Below, in pieces: positions 8,368 through 16,226 of a DNA stretch of 34,328 nucleotides (within the stretch, counting starts at the first letter, position 1; each line of letters begins with the position of its first letter). This DNA comes from Myxococcota bacterium. GTDB lineage: Bacteria; Myxococcota_A; Polyangia; JAAYKL01. The notes below the pieces were generated by a model. That model saw only the letters and a program-made list of their open reading frames with translations. It was not told where the DNA came from and did not search any database. Location: assembly GCA_030065855.1 (NCBI GenBank), contig JASJCT010000090.1:1-34328 (forward strand), given 5' to 3'. A program made the translations under genes and the position numbers.

Positions 8368-8388
8368 GCACTGGGACCAACCCAGTGC
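8368..8388. promoter_or_regulatory. Perfect 8-bp hairpin in the leader of the four-helix gene
   Basis: GCACTGGG and CCCAGTGC flank a 5-base loop, 24 bases before the start codon and 11 bases before the GGAG of the downstream gene. There is no following T-run, so it is not a classic terminator. It could be an operator or a leader structure affecting the RBS. The rest of the 190-base divergent intergenic region (8,223-8,412) is C-rich near 8,271-8,296 and shows nothing else. Confidence 0.4.
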
Positions 8389-8412
8389 ACTTGCCTTACG
8401 GAGTAATGCGCC

Positions 8413-8991
8413 ATGCATACCAATCACACCCAACTTATCCCCAAACACGGCGGCTATCGACGGCTCAAGAGCTTTCAGGTGGCTCAACTGGTGTACGATG
8501 TCACTGTTCGGTTTTGCGACCGGTACATCAGCGCTTACAGCCGCACACGCGATCAGATGATCCAAGCTGCCCGCAGTGGGGTTCAGAACATTGCTGAGGG
8601 GAGCCAGGCCAGCGCTACTTCTCGCAAGATCGAGCTTAAACTAACCAGTGTGGCCCGGGCCAGCCTGGAGGAGCTGCGGCTGGACTACGAGGATTTCTTG
8701 CGTCAGCGCGGGCTTAACGCCTGGCCGCGGTCTGATCCGCGGCGGGTGACGTTAATCGATCTTCGCCCCAGCACTGCCGATGATGTGGCGAACTGGGTCG
8801 CGGACATCCACCGGGGCGATCAGCGCGCCCCTGGCTATCCAGAGATTGCCGCCAATGGGGCGCTGGTGCTGATCGCTGTAGCCAGTGGCCTGCTCGATCG
8901 CCAGCTCTCCTCTTTGGCTCGCTCTTTTGAGGTGGACGGTGGGTTTACCGAGCGGCTGTATCGAACCCGCAAGGCGCGAAGGGGGATTTAG
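8413..8991 (+). CDS. Four-helix-bundle protein with suffix domain (23S rRNA IVS-protein-like)
   Basis: The N-terminal half (about residues 18-105) is the S23/IVP-type four-helix bundle: LKSFQVAQLVYDVTVRFCDRY, then SRTRDQMIQAARSGVQNIAEGS, then KLTSVARASLEELRLDYEDFL. The family was first seen inside 23S rRNA intervening sequences but is mostly found as stand-alone genes. The C-terminal half (about 125-192), with GALVLIAVASGLLDRQLSSLARSFEVDGGFTERL-type sequence, is the 'suffix' extension of the longer subfamily. GGAG lies 9 bases before the ATG. It stands alone on the plus strand and ends 3 bases from the convergent rseC. Biochemical function is unknown. Confidence 0.82.
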   Translation: MHTNHTQLIPKHGGYRRLKSFQVAQLVYDVTVRFCDRYISAYSRTRDQMIQAARSGVQNIAEGSQASATSRKIELKLTSVARASLEELRLDYEDFLRQRGLNAWPRSDPRRVTLIDLRPSTADDVANWVADIHRGDQRAPGYPEIAANGALVLIAVASGLLDRQLSSLARSFEVDGGFTERLYRTRKARRGI

Positions 8992-8994
8992 ACG

Positions 8995-9453
8995 TCACTC
9001 ACCAGAGCGGGTTTGAATACCTGTTAGGCGGGGCATGTAGCGCTTTGAGCGGCTCATTTTTTTGCTCAATATTCTGGTGAGAAACAGGCCAAGGCCAAGT
9101 CCCCCTAGGGCACCTATCATCGATGCTGGATCTGATCCCATTCCCAAGGGCTCAGCCTGGTCCCACCCTACGACAGCACCAGTCACTAACCCGAGTGCCG
9201 GCAGCAGATAGAGCACAGCCGAAGCCCGTATCACGCTTCCCTCTGACATGCTGATCACAACCGCGTCCCCGGGTTTTGCATTTACTGTATTTTCCACTGC
9301 CAGTTCTAAATCCCGAGTCTTGCCACCCAGTGCCTCGCAGGCACCCTTTGCCGCACACGCATGACAGGCCTCAGCCCTTCTTATCTTGACAATGGCCCGG
9401 CCGTCTGGGGCTATCCCAGTGACCAAAGCGATTTCCGTGCAGTTAAGGTGCAT
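8995..9453 (-). CDS. rseC: RseC/MucC-family integral membrane protein
   Basis: A soluble N-terminal part carries the conserved RseC Cys cluster, Cys30, Cys33 and Cys39 (CHACAAKGAC), then VVISMSEGSVIRAS. Two hydrophobic helices follow at about residues 78-98 and 108-127, with a basic tail. RseC relatives act with Rnf-type complexes in SoxR reduction or modulate sigma-E signalling at the inner membrane; which applies here is unknown. It faces the four-helix gene tail to tail. Confidence 0.85.
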   Translation of the reverse strand: MHLNCTEIALVTGIAPDGRAIVKIRRAEACHACAAKGACEALGGKTRDLELAVENTVNAKPGDAVVISMSEGSVIRASAVLYLLPALGLVTGAVVGWDQAEPLGMGSDPASMIGALGGLGLGLFLTRILSKKMSRSKRYMPRLTGIQTRSGE

Positions 9454-9464
9454 GTATACCTGTA

Positions 9465-10019
9465 TCAGCTCCCTCTTTTACCAAATCTGAAAATCACCCC
9501 CAAGTTGAGTTGCAACATAACGACCAGCCGCTCATATTCCAAAACATCATAATGCCCGACAAAACCAGCCCGAATACCGACGTCAACCGGATCAAAAAAC
9601 AGAAACGAATCCAGGGCAATGCCGGCGACCACTGTCGGGGCCCACCGACCAGTGAACCGGGCTCCGCCCACACCGCTGATCGCAACAATTTCAAACGTGG
9701 ATCCCGGACACACCCACGATTTTGATGAGCAGATGGTCATGGTGGCAGGCACGAGCACTTCCAGGTGGTAAAACCGCTCCGGGCCCAGGTTGATCTCTTC
9801 GGTAATGCCCATACCTCCCTGGATCTCAAGGGAAAAAATTTCATCAAAGTGCCACCCTGCGCCCAGCGTTCCCTTGGCCCCATAACCAGCGTCTTCGACT
9901 GAGCCAAAGGACACGGCCACCATGGTACTCAAAGGATCTCGGCCTTCATTGGCATGGACATGCTTACCAATGCCGATGATCGTCCAGAACGCAAACCAGA
10001 TTGGCAACCAGTGGCGCAT
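9465..10019 (-). CDS. Small predicted outer-membrane beta-barrel protein
   Basis: I start at the ATG at 10019, which has AGGA 5 bases upstream; an in-frame GTG at 10052 lacks one. The product is about 184 residues: a signal peptide with a WLPIWFAFWTIIGIG core, then alternating hydrophobic/polar strands such as MVAVSFGSVEDAGYGAKGTLGAGW and RLVVMLQLNLGVIFRFG near the end, which fits an eight-stranded barrel. A short Cys pair (SSKSWVCPGS) could form a surface disulfide. No family recognised. It precedes rseC by 11 bases on the same strand. Confidence 0.65.
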   Translation of the reverse strand: MRHWLPIWFAFWTIIGIGKHVHANEGRDPLSTMVAVSFGSVEDAGYGAKGTLGAGWHFDEIFSLEIQGGMGITEEINLGPERFYHLEVLVPATMTICSSKSWVCPGSTFEIVAISGVGGARFTGRWAPTVVAGIALDSFLFFDPVDVGIRAGFVGHYDVLEYERLVVMLQLNLGVIFRFGKRGS

Positions 10020-10196
10020 GGTTCCTAGTCTAACCCAAAACGGGCTGCTCACGAAGTTGCTTGCGCATTGCCTGCAATTTTAGGTATATAAGGAGTGCAA
10101 AGGCAGACTCGCTGGTGAGCTGTCATTTGCGATGACATGCAGTTGTGCACGCAAAAACGCGGCGCACATTCCTTGCCCAAGGAGGAAGCGCGACCC

Positions 10197-11078
10197 ATGC
10201 AATCCAGAAGAAAAAAACGAACCGTTCCCCGCATCGTATCTCGAAAGCAAAAAGGTCGAAAAATCGTAATGATTACGGCCTATGACGCCACATTTGCCAG
10301 GCTTGCCGAGGCTGGCGGCGCAGACATGGTGCTCGTCGGAGATTCCCTCGGCATGGTCGTCCAAGGCCACGAAACAACCCTGCCCGTGACATTGGAGGAC
10401 ATGATTTATCACACCCGGGCCGTGTCCCGGGGCCTCGACACGACGCATTTGTGCGGAGACATGCCGTTTATGTCCTACAAAGTATCTCCTGAACAGGCAC
10501 TCACAAATGCCGGACGCCTCGTTCAGGAGGGGGGCGCCGAGTCGGTGAAGTTGGAAGGCGGCGTGGAAATGGCCGATACCATCGCGCGGATCGTCGCAGC
10601 AGGCATCCCCGTGGTCGGACACGTGGGCCTTACCCCACAGTCGGTCCACGCCATTGGTGGTTTCAAGATGCAAGGCAAGAGCGGGATCGGCCGCGTACAG
10701 CTGATAGAAGATGCCAAGGCAGTGGCTGACGCAGGGGCGTTTGCTCTGGTTCTGGAAAGCGTTCCACTGGAGCTCGCAGAAACCATCACAGCAGAGGTGC
10801 CCATACCGACCATCGGCATCGGTGCTGGCCCCCATTGCGATGGCCAGGTATTGGTTATTTACGATATGCTCGGCATGAACGAGGGATTTGCCCCCAAATT
10901 CTTAAAACAGTACGCCCATCTGGGCCAAACAATCCGCGAGGCCGTGACAGCCTATGCCGAAGATGTGAAGCACGGGCTTTTTCCAGGCCCTGAGCACTCG
11001 GTTTCCATGCGCGATACCAAACGCAAGACCCAAGAGGCACCCATCTATGGTGGACCATCCAAGGCCACAGCCCACTAA
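10197..11078 (+). CDS. panB: 3-methyl-2-oxobutanoate hydroxymethyltransferase
   Basis: First committed enzyme of pantothenate synthesis, transferring a hydroxymethyl group from methylene-THF to ketoisovalerate. Signatures are MITAYDATFARLAEAGGADMVLVGDSLGMV (N-terminal Mg-binding region), HTRAVSRG, GHVGLTPQSVHAIGG and TIGIGAGPHCDGQVLV. An AGGAGG 11 bases upstream supports the ATG at 10197 (293 residues); an earlier in-frame start at 10137 adds 20 unlikely residues. The Lys/Arg-rich N-terminus and C-terminal tail are slightly longer than usual. panC begins 3 bases after the stop. Confidence 0.95.
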   Translation: MQSRRKKRTVPRIVSRKQKGRKIVMITAYDATFARLAEAGGADMVLVGDSLGMVVQGHETTLPVTLEDMIYHTRAVSRGLDTTHLCGDMPFMSYKVSPEQALTNAGRLVQEGGAESVKLEGGVEMADTIARIVAAGIPVVGHVGLTPQSVHAIGGFKMQGKSGIGRVQLIEDAKAVADAGAFALVLESVPLELAETITAEVPIPTIGIGAGPHCDGQVLVIYDMLGMNEGFAPKFLKQYAHLGQTIREAVTAYAEDVKHGLFPGPEHSVSMRDTKRKTQEAPIYGGPSKATAH

Positions 11079-11080
11079 CC

Positions 11081-11965
11081 ATGTCCCAACTACCGATTGT
11101 TTATAATGATATTTCCAGCGTTCGCAATGCCTGCGATCGCGTGCGCGGCCTTGGCCGATCTGTGGCTCTGGTACCCACCATGGGAGCGCTGCACAAAGGC
11201 CACCTCGCGCTAGTGGATGCGGCGCGCAAGACGGCTGACTATGTGGTGGTCAGCATTTTCGTCAATCCAACCCAGTTCGGTCCTGGCGAGGATTTGGACC
11301 GGTATCCCCGGGACTTGGACGGAGATATTAGAAAGTTGGCCACCTGTGGCACGGATGCAGTATTTGCGCCAACCCCGAGTGTTATGTACCCGGATCGATT
11401 TCACACCGCGGTGATCGTAAGCCATGTGACCGAAGGGTTGTGCGGTGCTGGACGGCCCACCCATTTCAGGGGCGTGGCCACGGTGGTTACCAAGCTATTC
11501 AACATCGTCGGTCCTTGCTTGGCTGTTTTCGGACGTAAGGACTATCAGCAGCTCCAAGTGATCAAACAAACCGTGAGCGATTTGAATATGCCCGTCCAAA
11601 TTATCCCAGTGCCCACAGTTCGGGAGGCCGATGGACTCGCCATGAGCTCTAGAAATGCCTATCTCGCCCGAGATGATCGATTGCGCGCCAGGACCATCTC
11701 CTCGGGCCTGGCAGCTGCCCATTCCAAATTCGAGGGTGGAGAGCGGAACGTCGGGGTCCTAAGACGCGCGGTGGCTGAACCCGTGTCAATAGCGGCCGAC
11801 CGGGTCGAATACGTCACGGCTGCAGACCCCATTAGCCTTGAGTCTATCCCGGATCAGGAAGCAGCTTCAGATAAGCTGCTCATTGCCGTGGCTGCCCATT
11901 TTGGCAAGACCCGCCTAATCGATAATACAGTCCTCGGTGAAGATACCCCGCCGACCACCCAGTAA
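11081..11965 (+). CDS. panC: Pantothenate synthetase (pantoate-beta-alanine ligase)
   Basis: Condenses pantoate with beta-alanine using ATP. Visible are PTMGALHKGHLALV (HIGH-type nucleotide motif), VSIFVNPTQFGPGEDLDRYPR, FRGVATVVTKLFNIVGP, FGRKDYQQL and MSSRNAYL. Length of 294 is close to the family's 280-290. It is two bases downstream of panB, a clear operon. panD is not in the window. Confidence 0.95.
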   Translation: MSQLPIVYNDISSVRNACDRVRGLGRSVALVPTMGALHKGHLALVDAARKTADYVVVSIFVNPTQFGPGEDLDRYPRDLDGDIRKLATCGTDAVFAPTPSVMYPDRFHTAVIVSHVTEGLCGAGRPTHFRGVATVVTKLFNIVGPCLAVFGRKDYQQLQVIKQTVSDLNMPVQIIPVPTVREADGLAMSSRNAYLARDDRLRARTISSGLAAAHSKFEGGERNVGVLRRAVAEPVSIAADRVEYVTAADPISLESIPDQEAASDKLLIAVAAHFGKTRLIDNTVLGEDTPPTTQ

Positions 11966-11974
11966 GATTCCTGC

Positions 11975-12029
11975 TTGATGTGACCTGTTCCGCGTGATAC
12001 TGTACAGATGATCAGTACTTATATGATCA
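11975..12029 (+). promoter_or_regulatory. Possible promoter and TGATCA operator repeats upstream of the radical SAM fusion gene
   Basis: TTGATG at 11975-11980 and TACTGT at 11998-12003 are 17 bases apart, a moderate sigma-70 match. Just downstream, the palindrome TGATCA occurs at 12009-12014 and 12024-12029, 9 bases apart, ending three bases before the first possible start codon. The paired palindromes look like a site for a dimeric regulator. No SOS box known to me fits exactly. Confidence 0.3.
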
Positions 12030-12032
12030 ACA

Positions 12033-14027
12033 GTGATGACGCCCATGGACCTCGAGAAAAAGCTCTCTATTTTGGCTGCTGCAGCCCGGTACGATGTATC
12101 GTGCGCTTCTAGCGGCAGCGATCGACCTGGATCTCCAGGCCAGCTGGGGTACAATGCTGGATCCGGGGTATGCCATAGCTACACCTCGGACGGTCGATGC
12201 ATATCACTGCTCAAGGTGCTGTACACCAATGCCTGCATTTATGACTGTGCCTACTGTGCCAATCGGGCGAGCGCTGATATCCCCAGGGCCAGGTTTACTG
12301 TGTCTGAATTGGTGGGGTTGACCCTGGATTTTTATCGCCGCAACTTCATCGAAGGACTGTTTCTGAGCTCAGGCGTGGTGCGTAGTCCAAACGAGACGAT
12401 GGAGCGATTGATTCGGGTGGTAGATGCGCTGCGGCAAGGCCACTTTAACGGCTACGTTCACCTTAAATGTGTACCTGGTGCTGGCCCAGAGGTGCTGCAG
12501 CAAGCAGGACTGCTAGCCGATCGGTTGAGTGTCAACATCGAGCTGGCCTCAGAGGCCAGCCTGGCACGACTGACCGGAAAGAAAACCTACAGGTCAATTC
12601 TCGAACCAATGGCCCATATCCACCAGAACATCGAGGAGACCACCCGGGACCGTCGGTTTCTCAAACACACGCCGCGGTTTGCTCCGGGAGGTCAGAGCAC
12701 CCAGCTGGTGATCGGCGCGAGTCCTGAATCAGACAGCGACATCATGCATCTGGCCACCCAGCTGTACCAAACCCACCGCCTCAAACGGGTCTATTATTCG
12801 GCGTTTATTCCAGTCAGACCCAGTGCGCCATTGCTGGCCCAAATCGACGCGCCGCCATTGGTTCGCGAACACAGGTTGTACCAGGCAGACTGGCTGTTAC
12901 GGCTGTATGGGTTTTCCATCGACGACTTATTTGATGCACAGCAAACCGACCTCGACCCAAATACCGACCCCAAACTGGCCTATGCACAGCGACATCCCGA
13001 CCAGTTTCCCATCGACATCAACACCGCAGTGCGCGAGCAGTTGCTCAAAGTGCCGGGCATTGGCTTTTCCTCGGTCGCGCGTATCCTTGCGCTGCGCCGC
13101 AACGGTCAACTGCGCTACGAGCACTTGCGCCAAATCGGCGTGGTGCTCAAGCGCGCCACGTCCTATATCCACTGTCCTGGTATGCCTGGCACATCCCCAC
13201 CTCGGGGGTCATCGATTGAAAAAAGGCGTGGATCAGTCCCTGCCCTATCTTACGCACAGGAGACTTACCCGGTATTCATTACCGATGGCACTTTTGACGG
13301 ACTGCTCACCGCAGTGTTTGAAACCTACGCCCAAAAGATCGCTCCGACTGCGATTCGTTCCGGCCGAACCCTGCAGCAGGGATTGTTCGAGACTTTTTTA
13401 GAAATCCGCACCGACCAGGGCAAGGCCCAACGGATATGGCGCGCCCTCAACCGGTTTGCCGGCAGCGAGCCCTGCCGTGAGATGTATCTCGCTTTTTTGA
13501 CTCGAGCCGACGGGATTGAAACCGCGATCTATCATCACATGCGGCAGCTCACGCCCAAGCCACACCCAGTGGATGACAGGAACGTCCTTACGGCTGGATT
13601 GACAGTTGAACAATGGAGTAAAAAAATCCGGTTCGAAGCCCATCGCATGAAGGGATTTGTCCGCTTTACCCAAATCGCACCTGACCTGCTCGTCTCGTTT
13701 GTCTCGCCTAAGTACGACGTGTTGCCGCTCATCAGCACCCATTTTGAGCAGCGCCATAGGGATCAGTGCTGGATCATCTACGATACCAGCCGGGAGTACG
13801 GACTGTATTTCGACAAAAACAAGACCCAACGGTTGCAGCTAACCGAGGCAGCTAAAAAGGCGCTGCCCACCCCAGCCACAACTGACAACAGCGACATCTG
13901 CCGGCTCTGGCAGCTCTATTTTGGCGCAGTTTCCATCGTCGAGCGCACCAACCCCAAGCTCCAGTTACACCACATGCCCCGTCGGTATTGGCAATACTTG
14001 CCAGAGACCCAATCCCAAAGCGCTTAG
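12033..14027 (+). CDS. Fusion: DNA-repair-type radical SAM protein + TIGR03915/DUF4130 protein
   Basis: Residues about 1-385 match the 'putative DNA modification/repair radical SAM protein' family (TIGR03916): KLSILAAAARYDVSCASSGS, a CX3CX2C cluster site at Cys68/Cys72/Cys75, and a helix-hairpin-helix KVPGIGFSSVARIL at about 339-352. Residues about 411-660 match the partner family TIGR03915/DUF4130, with FITDGTFDGLLTAVFE, FEAHRMKGFVRF and QCWIIYDTSREYGLYF. The partners are normally two adjacent genes, the second often carrying a C-terminal uracil-DNA glycosylase domain. Here they form one 664-residue chain, joined by a basic, Pro/Ser-rich linker (386-410), with no glycosylase domain. Start is GTG 12033, ATG 12036 or ATG 12045; none has a good RBS, and 12045 best fits the family N-terminus. 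Confidence 0.85.
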   Translation: MMTPMDLEKKLSILAAAARYDVSCASSGSDRPGSPGQLGYNAGSGVCHSYTSDGRCISLLKVLYTNACIYDCAYCANRASADIPRARFTVSELVGLTLDFYRRNFIEGLFLSSGVVRSPNETMERLIRVVDALRQGHFNGYVHLKCVPGAGPEVLQQAGLLADRLSVNIELASEASLARLTGKKTYRSILEPMAHIHQNIEETTRDRRFLKHTPRFAPGGQSTQLVIGASPESDSDIMHLATQLYQTHRLKRVYYSAFIPVRPSAPLLAQIDAPPLVREHRLYQADWLLRLYGFSIDDLFDAQQTDLDPNTDPKLAYAQRHPDQFPIDINTAVREQLLKVPGIGFSSVARILALRRNGQLRYEHLRQIGVVLKRATSYIHCPGMPGTSPPRGSSIEKRRGSVPALSYAQETYPVFITDGTFDGLLTAVFETYAQKIAPTAIRSGRTLQQGLFETFLEIRTDQGKAQRIWRALNRFAGSEPCREMYLAFLTRADGIETAIYHHMRQLTPKPHPVDDRNVLTAGLTVEQWSKKIRFEAHRMKGFVRFTQIAPDLLVSFVSPKYDVLPLISTHFEQRHRDQCWIIYDTSREYGLYFDKNKTQRLQLTEAAKKALPTPATTDNSDICRLWQLYFGAVSIVERTNPKLQLHHMPRRYWQYLPETQSQSA

Positions 14028-14049
14028 AGTTTGCTGGAATCAAGATTAT

Positions 14050-15765
14050 TCAGCTCGCTGTGCGGAGCATCACCAGTGCGGCGCGTACAGGCATGAGCCC
14101 CAGCTTGCGTCCCCTTCTATTTCTCAAAACGACCACTTCTTCTGCCAGGTCCGGGGTGAGGTGATGGGCCACTGCGTGGGGGCAGTGCGCCAATTTGCGA
14201 GCGACATCGGTGCCAGGCGCTATTCGGAACACAGCGGCGATACGTGTCCGGGTTATGGAGGCAGACCTCAAAAATTCAACTGCCACCTCGATGCCATTGA
14301 TGTCTTTGGAAGGGGCATTGACGCGAAGCCGTGTCTCGATAGGACCTTGCGCATCTTCCCGCACCCAGAAAGACACGGCACCTTCGGATTTGGTGGCTCC
14401 GATCAACCGACAAAGGGCCCGGGGCCATTTCCGGAGTGTATTAAAACTTTCGAGCGTGCTGTCGAACGGCAGCTCGGCCCGGACATTGGCAAACCAAGCT
14501 GGGGTCATGAGGATGAGTCCATTAATGACCGCAGCCCAGCTGATATGCGGCCAGGTCTTATGGGTGAGCGCGGCGATACATCCCAGACCTGCGAGGACCA
14601 GTGTATAGGAGAGACACCCGACTGGGCTGGTAATGTCCATGACACTTCTCAGGGATCGTCGGTAATGCCGGGCCAGGGTCTGATATCGAGATAGATCCTG
14701 TAGGGACATCTCACGCCAGGACCCGCCGGGTCGCCAAGCGCACACCTGTCCATTTGGCCGGGATATCCACAGGGCAGCAATGGCAGCCAGTGGTGGCACA
14801 CTGGCCGTGACTGAACCGGCGTATTGGGCATAGAGCCCAAGGGCCAGACCGCCAGCAGATAGCAAGCATCGAAGTGAGATCGGTGTGGCGTCCAAGATTC
14901 GAAACCCTGCATACAGGCCTGCCTGCCTGTGTACGCGCCGTACGAACGCCGCTTTCAACAAAAGACAGACGAGCCCCAGGAGGGCTGCAAAAGCAGGCAA
15001 CCCAGCCACATGCAGCGGGGTGTCGTGCCAAAACAATCCCTTTGATGCAGAGGCTGGTAGTGTCGATGCTGCTGCCAATGCCGGCTTGGTCTCACCAGAT
15101 AGCGTGTCCTGAGGTGAAAGGCCGGGAAATGCCGCGGCATCGACATCGAGCACAACCCGCATTGCATACCTGGGCACTGGTCTGAATTTGGTGATATCAA
15201 TGGTGTTGCCTTGGATATTAACTTCGTAGTCCTTGCAGGTAGGCTTATCCAGGCTAATTTCCCCTTCTTGGGGGCGTTTGGGAAGGACAACCTCAATTTT
15301 CATGAGATCCAGCCCTTCTTTCCAGACAAATGGGGTAAAGTCGAGGCGCGCCCTCCCCTCATGCCACGTTAAGGCACCACTCTCGAAAAGGTCGATCGAA
15401 TGGACGAGTGCAAAATTGACGCCGCCCCGCTCTACCTCGGCATCGCCACCGAGTATCACGCGCGAAAGGACGTTTTTTCTTTTGCGGATTTTTAGCGGAT
15501 AAATCCGGCCGTCATCCAGTGCTGCCCGACATTCATCTGCAAGGATGTCTGCACCCTTGAGGTGGGCCAGGTAGAATCCGTGAAACCTACCGCCAGCCAC
15601 ATCGTAGCGAACCTGGGTGATCATTCGAGACGGTCCTTTTGGAGCGAGCATCACCGTGACATCCACTCGGGTCGGCCGGGCAGAGGTCCAAGCAACGGCG
15701 GGATGGGGCAAAACCAGTAGGAAAACCGCGACGACCCCGGTGACCAGAGCAAAAGACCTGAACAT
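14050..15765 (-). CDS. Exported multi-pass membrane protein of unknown function
   Basis: I start at the ATG at 15765, giving 571 residues with a clear signal peptide (MFRSFALV...AVAW). GGGAGG is 13 bases away, rather far. The first ~210 mature residues form a beta-rich extracytoplasmic domain of repeated VRYDV/FTPFVW-type strands. Several hydrophobic helices follow in the middle and C-terminal half (for example AGLPAFAALLGLVCLLLKAAF and TLVLAGLGCIAAL). The last ~120 residues are soluble and basic. The beta-domain-plus-helices layout recalls DUF2207-type membrane proteins, but I could not match diagnostic residues. The gene is convergent with the radical SAM fusion gene, 22 bases apart. Confidence 0.7.
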   Translation of the reverse strand: MFRSFALVTGVVAVFLLVLPHPAVAWTSARPTRVDVTVMLAPKGPSRMITQVRYDVAGGRFHGFYLAHLKGADILADECRAALDDGRIYPLKIRKRKNVLSRVILGGDAEVERGGVNFALVHSIDLFESGALTWHEGRARLDFTPFVWKEGLDLMKIEVVLPKRPQEGEISLDKPTCKDYEVNIQGNTIDITKFRPVPRYAMRVVLDVDAAAFPGLSPQDTLSGETKPALAAASTLPASASKGLFWHDTPLHVAGLPAFAALLGLVCLLLKAAFVRRVHRQAGLYAGFRILDATPISLRCLLSAGGLALGLYAQYAGSVTASVPPLAAIAALWISRPNGQVCAWRPGGSWREMSLQDLSRYQTLARHYRRSLRSVMDITSPVGCLSYTLVLAGLGCIAALTHKTWPHISWAAVINGLILMTPAWFANVRAELPFDSTLESFNTLRKWPRALCRLIGATKSEGAVSFWVREDAQGPIETRLRVNAPSKDINGIEVAVEFLRSASITRTRIAAVFRIAPGTDVARKLAHCPHAVAHHLTPDLAEEVVVLRNRRGRKLGLMPVRAALVMLRTAS

Positions 15766-15857
15766 TTTTATTGGCAATCCTCCCGAGCCCGTTCGAGGGC
15801 AGTTATCACCGCTTATCAATGGTAATATTCAGGTCTCATCAAAATCAAGTTTTGTAA

Positions 15858-15874
15858 CCAAATGTAGGATAAAT
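15858..15874. promoter_or_regulatory. 17-base motif shared with 20,070-20,086 (copy 1)
   Basis: CCAAATGTAGGATAAAT occurs here and again, identical, at 20070-20086. This copy extends to a 6-bp dyad, CCAAAT...ATTTGG (15858-15878). It lies in the divergent region between the membrane protein gene and the ferredoxin gene, about 150 bases before the ferredoxin start. It may be a regulator site; see the matching finding. Confidence 0.35.
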
Positions 15875-16023
15875 TTGGCCTGACCTAGCAGGCGAGGATC
15901 AGATAGTTGGCCCGCGATGCGCGAGAATAATTTCCCATATCCAAAAATAGTGATAAAAACGGCACCAATGACCGTTACAAGGCCGAAGGGACCCACAAGC
16001 AGGTACAGACAAGGAGGAGAGAG

Positions 16024-16218
16024 ATGAAGGTAATCATAAACGAAGAAGAATGCACCGGGTGTGAGGAATGCGTCGAGGCAGTGGATGCTGTGTTTGCGAT
16101 GACCGAAGATGGAGAACTCGCCAAGGTGAAAGTAGACGTTGTGCCGCCGAACTTGGAGGATGACGTCAAGGAAGCGGCAGATGACTGTCCAGCAGAAGCC
16201 ATCATCGTCGAGGATTAG
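16024..16218 (+). CDS. Single [4Fe-4S] ferredoxin
   Basis: A 64-residue acidic protein with Cys10, Cys13 and Cys16 (CTGCEEC) and a distal Cys55 followed by Pro. This is the ligand pattern of one-cluster ferredoxins, with the second cluster site lost; the middle is a spacer rich in Val, Asp and Glu. It should be a cytoplasmic low-potential electron carrier. An excellent AAGGAGG precedes the ATG by about 7 bases. The gene is monocistronic on its strand and converges with the mevalonate operon 8 bases away. Its redox partner is unknown; the radical SAM fusion protein nearby would need such a donor, but a link is only inference. Confidence 0.93.
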   Translation: MKVIINEEECTGCEECVEAVDAVFAMTEDGELAKVKVDVVPPNLEDDVKEAADDCPAEAIIVED

Positions 16219-16226
16219 ACCGACCT

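Noticed and set aside
14874..15185. Plus-strand frames opposite the large membrane protein gene
   Set aside because: Shadow composition (Arg/Pro/Ala), no RBS, and the opposite strand has a coherent signal peptide and membrane helices.
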